Under the pieces are notes generated by a model. That model had not been told where the DNA came from. It saw nothing but the letters and a program-made list of their open reading frames with translations, and did not search any database. From assembly GCA_903912585.1 (NCBI GenBank), contig CAIWHY010000311.1, forward strand, positions 1-10,141: a stretch of DNA of 10,141 bases. Reading direction: 5' to 3'. Below are positions 6,543-10,141 of the stretch, piece by piece; the first letter of the stretch is position 1, and each line of letters begins with the position of its first letter. Source of the DNA: an uncultured Thermoleophilia bacterium. Its GTDB lineage: Bacteria; Actinomycetota; Thermoleophilia; UBA2241. The position numbers and the translations under genes are program-made.

Positions 6543-7085
6543 CTAGTTCGACCGGAACGGCATGCCCAGCTTGGCCAGCAAGGCGCGCCCTTCCTCGTCT
6601 GTCTTGGCGGTCGTCGTGATGACGATGTTGAGACCGCGGAACGTTTCGACCGTGTCGTAGTCGATCTCGGGGAATATCGTCTGCTCGCGCACGCCCATGG
6701 CGAAGTTGCCGCGACCGTCGAACTGGTTCGGCGAGATGCCGCGGAAGTCGCGGATGCGCGGCAGGGCGATGGAGACGAGACGGTCGATCATCTCGTACAT
6801 GCGCTCGCCGCGCAGCGTCACGCGACAGCCGATGGACATACCCTCGCGCAGCTTGAAGCTGGCGATCGACTTGCGCGCCTTGGTGATCGCGGGCCGCTGG
6901 CCGGCGATGAGCGCCATCTCCTCGACCGCCTCGTCGAGCACCTTGGCGTTCGTCTTGGCCTCGCCGACGCCCATATTGAGGGTCACCTTGGTCACGCGCG
7001 GCACTTCCATGACGTTGCGGTAGCCGAACTCCTCTTTGAGTTGCGGCACGATCTCTGCTTTGTACCTGTCCTTGAGCCTGGCCAT
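6543..7085 (-). CDS. rplE: 50S ribosomal protein L5
   Basis: Large-subunit protein that binds 5S rRNA and contacts the P-site tRNA in the central protuberance. The 180-residue chain starts MARLKDRYKAEIVPQLKEEF and shows the family blocks VTLNMGVGEA, IAGQRPAITKARKSIASFK, REGMSIGCRVTLRGERMYE, LPRIRDFRG, FDGRGNFAMGV and the end DEEGRALLAKLGMPF. The open frame extends 38 codons further upstream, but that part lies within rplX and does not look like L5. The ATG at 7085 is 2 nt past the rplX stop and matches the family's N-terminus, so it is the start. In E. coli S8 represses the spc operon from a site near this start; I could not recognise such a structure here. Confidence 0.98.
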   Translation of the reverse strand: MARLKDRYKAEIVPQLKEEFGYRNVMEVPRVTKVTLNMGVGEAKTNAKVLDEAVEEMALIAGQRPAITKARKSIASFKLREGMSIGCRVTLRGERMYEMIDRLVSIALPRIRDFRGISPNQFDGRGNFAMGVREQTIFPEIDYDTVETFRGLNIVITTTAKTDEEGRALLAKLGMPFRSN

Positions 7086-7087
7086 GG

Positions 7088-7423
7088 TCACGCCTTGTCG
7101 ATGTCTTTGCCGCAGTTGGCGCGGCGGCATGTACGGGTCTTGCCGCCGCCCTCGAGCAGCCGGAAGCCGACGCGGGTCGGCTGGCCGCAGGCGGGGCACA
7201 CGAGCATCACGTTGGACACGTCGATCGCGGCCTCGCGCTCGATCACGCCGCCCTGCGGATTCTTCTTGGGGTTCGGCTTGGTGTGCTTCTTGACCATGTT
7301 GAGCCGCTCTATGACCACCCGGTGCGACTCTGTGTCGACGCGCAGCACTTTGCCGGTCTTGCCGGACTCCTTGCCGGTGACGACCTTGACCTGGTCGCCC
7401 TTGTGGATCTTCATGTGGCTCAT
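7088..7423 (-). CDS. rplX: 50S ribosomal protein L24, cysteine-bearing (putative zinc ribbon) form
   Basis: Assembly-initiating large-subunit protein that binds the 5' part of 23S rRNA and lies close to the tunnel exit. The KOW segment is seen at about residues 5-33 (HKGDQVKVVTGKESGKTGKV), followed by VVIERLNMVKKHTKPN and GGVIEREAAIDVSNVML, all typical of L24. The C-terminal part holds four cysteines: C76-P-A-C79 and C99-R-R-A-N-C104, a plausible zinc site but with C-x4-C instead of the usual C-x2-C in the second pair. Three starts are possible: GTG at 7426, ATG at 7423 and ATG at 7414. I chose 7423 because GAGG (7431-7434) lies 7 nt upstream and the ATG shares a base with the rplN stop. The product is 111 residues. 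The start may be off by one codon. Confidence 0.95.
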   Translation of the reverse strand: MSHMKIHKGDQVKVVTGKESGKTGKVLRVDTESHRVVIERLNMVKKHTKPNPKKNPQGGVIEREAAIDVSNVMLVCPACGQPTRVGFRLLEGGGKTRTCRRANCGKDIDKA

Positions 7424-7791
7424 CACAGCACCTCGGGAGCGAGCGACACGATCTTCATGAAGTTCTTCTCGCGCAGCTCGCGGGCCACGGGGCCGAAGAT
7501 GCGGGTCCCACGCGGGTTGTTCTGATTGTCGATCAGCACGGCGGCGTTCTCGTCGAACGCGATGTACGTGCCGTCCTTGCGACCGAACTCCTTCTTGGTG
7601 CGCACGATGACTGCGCGCACGACCTCGCCCTTCTTCACGCTGCCGCCGGGCGTGGCCACCTTGACGGTACCGACGATGATGTCGCCGACCGTACCGTAGC
7701 GCCGCCTCGAGCCTCCGCGGATCCGGATACAGAGGATCTCGCGGGCGCCCGTGTTGTCGGCCACTCGTAGTCTGGACTCAACCTGGATCAT
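7423..7791 (-). CDS. rplN: 50S ribosomal protein L14
   Basis: Large-subunit interface protein next to the GTPase region; it forms bridges to the small subunit and is the docking partner of the RsfS silencing factor. The 122-residue product has the exact family length and starts MIQVESRLRVADNTGAR. Other landmarks are CIRIRGGSRRRYGTVGD, VKKGEVVRAVIVRTKK, the FDENAAVLI strand and GTRIFGPVARELRE. It starts with ATG 21 nt after the rpsQ stop, with AGAGGA about 6-7 nt upstream as its binding site. Its TGA stop shares a base with the preferred rplX ATG, so L24 synthesis is probably coupled to it. There is nothing odd in it. Confidence 0.98.
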   Translation of the reverse strand: MIQVESRLRVADNTGAREILCIRIRGGSRRRYGTVGDIIVGTVKVATPGGSVKKGEVVRAVIVRTKKEFGRKDGTYIAFDENAAVLIDNQNNPRGTRIFGPVARELREKNFMKIVSLAPEVL

Positions 7792-7812
7792 GTGTTTCCT
7801 CTGCCGGCTTTC

Positions 7813-8271
7813 TTACTTTGCCTTCTCGAGGATCTCGAGAAGGCGCCACCGCTTGCTGGCGCTGAGCGGACGCGTCTCGACGACTCTCACGAGATCGCCG
7901 ATGCCGGCCGCGTTCTGCTCGTCGTGGACGTGCAGCTTGCTCGAGCGGCGCACGACCTTGCCGTACCGCTCGTGCTTCTGCGCCACGTCGATGCGCACCA
8001 CGATCGTCTTGTCCATGGCGTCACTGACGACGACGCCGCGGCGTTCCTTGCGACCAGGGACCTTCTCCGGCACCTTGCGCTCGGCCTTGGCCCTCGTCTT
8101 GGCGGCCGAGAGCTTCTTGGCCGGCTTGACGGCCACAGTCTCGGCGGCCTTCTTGGCGGCCGGCTTCTTGGCCGTGGTCTTCTTCGCCGCCGTCTTCTTG
8201 GCGGCCGGCTTGCGCGCGGCCGTCTGCTTGGGAGCGGGCTTGCCGCTGTCGGTCTTCTTCGTCGTCGCCAT
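7813..8271 (-). CDS. rpsQ: 30S ribosomal protein S17 with histone-H1-like N-terminal extension
   Basis: Primary 16S rRNA-binding protein of the small-subunit body with an OB-fold core. The core occupies about residues 74-150: GVVVSDAMDKTIVVRI, KHERYGKVVRRSSKLHVHDE, and GDLVRVVETRPLSASKRW are family signatures. S17 is usually 80-90 residues; this chain is 152. The extra 70 residues at the N-terminus are almost only Lys, Ala, Pro and Thr, with PAAKKTAAKK-type repeats that resemble the tails of histone H1 and of some actinobacterial HU proteins. I keep the long start because its ATG overlaps the L29 stop (TGATG). A shorter start at the GTG of V67 (8071-8073) exists but has no clear Shine-Dalgarno sequence. 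S17 identity is certain; the start is likely but not proven. Confidence 0.95.
   Translation of the reverse strand: MATTKKTDSGKPAPKQTAARKPAAKKTAAKKTTAKKPAAKKAAETVAVKPAKKLSAAKTRAKAERKVPEKVPGRKERRGVVVSDAMDKTIVVRIDVAQKHERYGKVVRRSSKLHVHDEQNAAGIGDLVRVVETRPLSASKRWRLLEILEKAK
8149..8211 (-). repeat. In-frame direct repeat (18 bp, 45 bp period) in the S17 Lys/Ala tail
   Basis: The + strand 18-mer CTTCTTGGCGGCCGGCTT occurs exactly at 8149-8166 and again at 8194-8211. The offset of 45 bp equals 15 codons, so the repeat is in frame and encodes two copies of a KPAAKK unit. A more degenerate third copy lies near 8112-8126 (also coding for Lys/Ala/Pro). This suggests the tail grew by local duplication. Confidence 0.8.
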
Positions 8272-8486
8272 CAGGCTTCACCACCGGCTGCAGTGCGTTC
8301 GCGCTTGCGTTCCGACTGCATGGTGAGCAGGCGGGAGATCTCGCGGCGCGTCGCGTTCAACTTATGCGGATTGTCGAGCTGCCCGGTAGCGTGCTGGAAG
8401 CGCAGGTTGAAAAGTTCCTTGCGCGTGTCCTTCAGGCGCACGATGAGCTCGTCATCGGACAGCTCTCTGAGCTTGCTAGCTTTCAA
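8271..8486 (-). CDS. rpmC: 50S ribosomal protein L29
   Basis: Small helical large-subunit protein near the tunnel exit, part of the docking area for trigger factor and the signal recognition particle. The 71-residue chain begins MKASKLRELSDDEL and contains the family core KELFNLRFQHATGQLDN followed by the second helix with INK/REISRLLT-type residues. It is a two-helix hairpin rich in Leu, Arg and Lys. The ATG lies inside the 3' end of rplP (11 nt overlap), and its TGA stop shares one base with the rpsQ ATG (TGATG). It is therefore probably translated by coupling on both sides. A short basic tail (KRERTAAGGEA) ends the protein. Confidence 0.97.
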   Translation of the reverse strand: MKASKLRELSDDELIVRLKDTRKELFNLRFQHATGQLDNPHKLNATRREISRLLTMQSERKRERTAAGGEA

Positions 8487-8901
8487 GGAGACTGCCCTCC
8501 CTCGTCACGAACTTGCACTTGATGGGCAGCTTGTGCGCAGCCAGGCGCATGGCCTCGCGGGCCACGGGCTCACTCACGCCGGCAAGCTCGAACATGACCT
8601 TGCCGGGCTTGACCACGGCCACCCAGGACTCAGGCGAACCTTTGCCGCCGCCCATGCGGGTCTCAGCGGCCTTGCGCGTGATCGGCTTGTGCGGGAACAC
8701 GTTGATCCACACCTTCCCACCACGCTTGATATGGCGCGTCATGGCGACACGGGCGGCTTCGATCTGGCGGTTGGTCAACCAGCCACGATCGATGGCCTTC
8801 AGCCCGTACTGGCCGAACTCGACCGTATTGCCGCCTCTGGACGTGCCGGCCATGCGGCCGCGCTGTTGTTTCCTGTGCTTGACTCTCTTCGGCAGAAGCA
8901 T
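8476..8901 (-). CDS. rplP: 50S ribosomal protein L16
   Basis: Large-subunit protein near the A site and the central protuberance, important for tRNA positioning and for a late assembly step. The 141-residue product has the family length and starts MLLPKRVKHRKQQRG. Signature stretches are seen in order: FGQYGLKA, WLTNRQIEAAR, GGKVWINVFPHKP, MGGGKGSPESWVA and KPGKVMFE. The start is ATG, preceded by GGAGG about 9-10 nt upstream and just past the rpsC stop, which is a clear ribosome binding site. Its 3' end overlaps the first 11 nt of rpmC in another frame, as often seen at this junction. Nothing in it departs from the family. Confidence 0.98.
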   Translation of the reverse strand: MLLPKRVKHRKQQRGRMAGTSRGGNTVEFGQYGLKAIDRGWLTNRQIEAARVAMTRHIKRGGKVWINVFPHKPITRKAAETRMGGGKGSPESWVAVVKPGKVMFELAGVSEPVAREAMRLAAHKLPIKCKFVTREGSLLES

Positions 8902-8916
8902 CGTCTACGTCCTCCG

Positions 8917-9936
8917 TCAGCTCTGCTCTGGCTTGGGCTCGACCGGCTTCTCTGCGGGAGCCGCTGCGGGGGCCGGCTTGGGAGCCGGCGCAGCCTTGCG
9001 CTCCGGAGCACGACGACCCATCGGGACGCTCGGACCGCTAGGTCCGGGACGACCCTGGCCTTGGCCACCACGGCCGCCGCCTCCGCCACCGGGACGGCCA
9101 CCAAAGCCGCCGCCGCCGCCGGGACGTCCGCCGCCACCGCCGCCGCCACCGGGCCGGCCACCCTGGCCGCCGGGACGTCCGCCGGGACCGCCGGGACCGC
9201 CACCGGGACGACCGCCGCCACCGGGACGCGGGCGACGATCGCGCCCGCGGTCGTCGCGGCGCTGCTCGTCACGCTCCAGGCGTGCCTTGGTCTCGTCCAT
9301 CGGGTAGCCCTCGGGCAGGATCTCGCCCTTGTTGATCCAGACCTTCACGCCGATGCGGCCGAAGGTGGTGCGCGCCTCGCGGAAGCCGTAGTCGATGTCG
9401 GCGCGCAACGTGTGCAGCGGCACGCGACCCTCGCTGTAGTGCTCCATGCGCGCCATCTCGGCGCCGCCCAGACGGCCACCGCAGCGCACGCGCATGCCGG
9501 CGGCACCGGAGCGCATCGCGCTCGTGAGTGCCCGCTTCATCGCGCGCCTGAAGCTGACGCGGTTCTCGAGCTGTTCGGCGATCGACTGCGCGACCAGCAC
9601 GGCGTCGAGCTCGGGGCGCTTGACCTCGATGATGTTGACCTGAACGTTCTTGTGCGTCATGCCGTGGATCTCTTTGCGCAGCGCGTCGACCTCGGAGCCG
9701 CTCTTGCCGATCACGATGCCGGGGCGTGCGGTGTGGATGTCGATGGTGACGTTGTTCTGATCCTTGCGGATGATGATGCGCGACAGTCCGGCGTGCGCGA
9801 GCTTCTGCATGATGTGCGTGCGGATCTGCTCGTCCTCAGCCAAAAACTCTTTGAACTCTTTCTCCGTATACCAGTGCGACTTCCAGTCGTGGATGACGCC
9901 CACACGAAAGCCGCCCGGATGCACCTTCTGGCCCAC
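8917..9936 (-). CDS. rpsC: 30S ribosomal protein S3 with long Gly/Arg/Pro-rich C-terminal tail
   Basis: Small-subunit head protein at the mRNA entry channel, with roles in assembly and in unwinding incoming mRNA. The start MGQKVHPGGFRVG is the standard S3 N-terminus; the codon is GTG, sharing one base with the L22 stop. The KH type-2 domain spans about residues 38-106 with its GxxG loop G77-K-S-G80. The C-terminal domain follows to about 215, including GGRLGGAEMAR and VPLHTLRADIDYG. The basic residues R130, R131 and K134 fall where the E. coli helicase-linked residues lie. The protein is 339 residues against a usual 210-240. The excess is a charged linker (about 217-236), an RPGG/poly-Gly block (237-298) and an Ala/Pro/Lys end (309-339). 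The tail is in frame up to a normal stop 15 nt before rplP. The identity is certain; the tail's function is unknown. Confidence 0.98.
   Translation of the reverse strand: MGQKVHPGGFRVGVIHDWKSHWYTEKEFKEFLAEDEQIRTHIMQKLAHAGLSRIIIRKDQNNVTIDIHTARPGIVIGKSGSEVDALRKEIHGMTHKNVQVNIIEVKRPELDAVLVAQSIAEQLENRVSFRRAMKRALTSAMRSGAAGMRVRCGGRLGGAEMARMEHYSEGRVPLHTLRADIDYGFREARTTFGRIGVKVWINKGEILPEGYPMDETKARLERDEQRRDDRGRDRRPRPGGGGRPGGGPGGPGGRPGGQGGRPGGGGGGGGRPGGGGGFGGRPGGGGGGRGGQGQGRPGPSGPSVPMGRRAPERKAAPAPKPAPAAAPAEKPVEPKPEQS
9043..9228 (-). repeat. Low-complexity RPGG/poly-glycine coding repeat in the S3 tail
   Basis: This stretch encodes S3 residues 237-298, built from irregular units of RPGG followed by glycine runs of up to eight, with single Q, F or P interruptions. 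On the + strand it is a near-unbroken run of CCGCCG, CCACCG and GGGACG-like triplets; the mRNA is therefore strongly G-rich. Glycine codons are mixed (GGC, GGT, GGA), so it is not a pure triplet expansion. Reading frame is kept throughout, which argues for a translated tail and against a sequencing or assembly error. Tracts like this can change in length by slippage and could form G-rich secondary structure in RNA; neither is shown by the sequence. Confidence 0.85.
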
Positions 9937-10141
9937 TAGGAACGGACCTCCCTCTGCGCCACCGCGATGGTGATGTGACTGCTGCGTTTGCGGATGCGAT
10001 TGACGCGGCCCATCGCCCGGAACTGCCAGCGCTTGAGGGTCGGACCCTCATCCACGCGAGCCTCCTGGACGTACAGGTCGTCGGCCGAGAACGCGTTGTT
10101 GTTCTCAGCATTTGCAACCGCCGAGTTCAGGACTCGGGCGA
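9936..10141 (-). CDS. rplV: 50S ribosomal protein L22, C-terminal part (5' end outside window)
   Basis: Large-subunit protein that binds 23S rRNA and lines the peptide exit tunnel with a long beta-hairpin. Only the last 67 codons are present; the gene runs off the right edge. The frame begins ARVLNSAVANAENNN and continues through VDEGPTLKR, FRAMGR and KRSSHIT, which are the family's C-terminal landmarks in the right order. A full L22 is about 110-120 residues, so some 40-50 residues are missing. The hairpin reads KRWQFRAMGRVNRI where E. coli has KRIMPRAKGRADRI, so the usual Pro of RPRA/MPRA is Phe here. The stop is TAG, and its last G... rather its A-G bases abut the next start: TAG and the rpsC GTG share one base (TAGTG), so translation of rpsC is probably coupled to it. 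Identity is sure; only the left-out N-terminus is unknown. Confidence 0.96.
   Translation of the reverse strand, partial: ARVLNSAVANAENNNAFSADDLYVQEARVDEGPTLKRWQFRAMGRVNRIRKRSSHITIAVAQREVRS

Noticed and set aside
7050..7110. S8 repressor binding site near the rplE start, as in E. coli spc operon
   Set aside because: I looked for an rRNA helix-21-like stem around the rplX-rplE junction and could not recognise one with confidence.
7086..7199. 38-codon upstream extension of L5
   Set aside because: It lies wholly within rplX in another frame and lacks similarity to L5; MARLKDRY at 7085 fits the family start.
8513..9307. Proline-rich (PPPPPPGRPP) protein on the + strand
   Set aside because: It is the complement of the S3 glycine repeat: GGC/GGT read backwards gives proline codons. 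S3 is the true coding frame, as its conserved domains are in frame with the repeat.
7792..9939. Very long open frame on the + strand (over 700 codons) antisense to rplN-rpsC genes
   Set aside because: It is the reverse-frame shadow of several real ribosomal genes in GC-rich DNA, where stop codons are rare. It has no recognisable domain, and its composition follows the codons of the genes opposite.

Overview
All recognised genes in this window lie on the minus strand and form one dense run of ribosomal-protein and export genes: the 3' part of an S10 operon, a complete spc operon, and the start of the alpha operon. Read in transcription order (right to left) they are rplV (partial), rpsC, rplP, rpmC, rpsQ, rplN, rplX, rplE, rpsN (zinc type), rpsH, rplF, rplR, rpsE, rpmD, rplO, secY, adk, map, infA, rpmJ, rpsM, rpsK (partial). 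The order is canonical for Gram-positive-type bacteria. The DNA is GC-rich with GC-rich third positions. The infA, rpmJ, rpsM and zinc-type S14 sequences, with the secY-adk-map-infA-rpmJ-rpsM-rpsK order, suggest an actinobacterium (Actinomycetota), perhaps a deep-branching class such as Thermoleophilia. That placement is inference from remembered family patterns, not a search.

Layout: 10141-7088 holds S10-operon genes and the first spc genes (L22 to L24). 7085-3737 holds the rest of the spc ribosomal genes (L5, S14, S8, L6, L18, S5, L30, L15). 3714-996 holds secY, adk and map. 879-1 holds infA, rpmJ, rpsM and the start of rpsK. Most junctions are 0-33 nt or short overlaps, several being stop/start overlaps that imply translational coupling. 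The only larger gaps are 880-995 (116 nt), with a good candidate promoter facing infA, and 582-657 (76 nt), with a long near-perfect GC hairpin between infA and rpmJ. There is no gene-free stretch above 300 bases, and I saw no RNA gene, mobile element or CRISPR array.

The genes act together: ribosomal proteins of both subunits, the initiation factor IF1, the SecY channel that takes nascent chains, methionine aminopeptidase that trims their N-termini, and adenylate kinase that balances adenine nucleotides. No new stand-alone system is visible. The unusual content is in low-complexity extensions on small-subunit proteins: a roughly 100-residue RPGG/glycine-rich tail on S3, a roughly 70-residue histone-H1-like Lys/Ala N-terminal tail on S17, and a short Ala/Glu tail on S5. 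Also of note are a cysteine-bearing L24 with a C-x4-C second knuckle, the infA promoter, and the infA-rpmJ hairpin.
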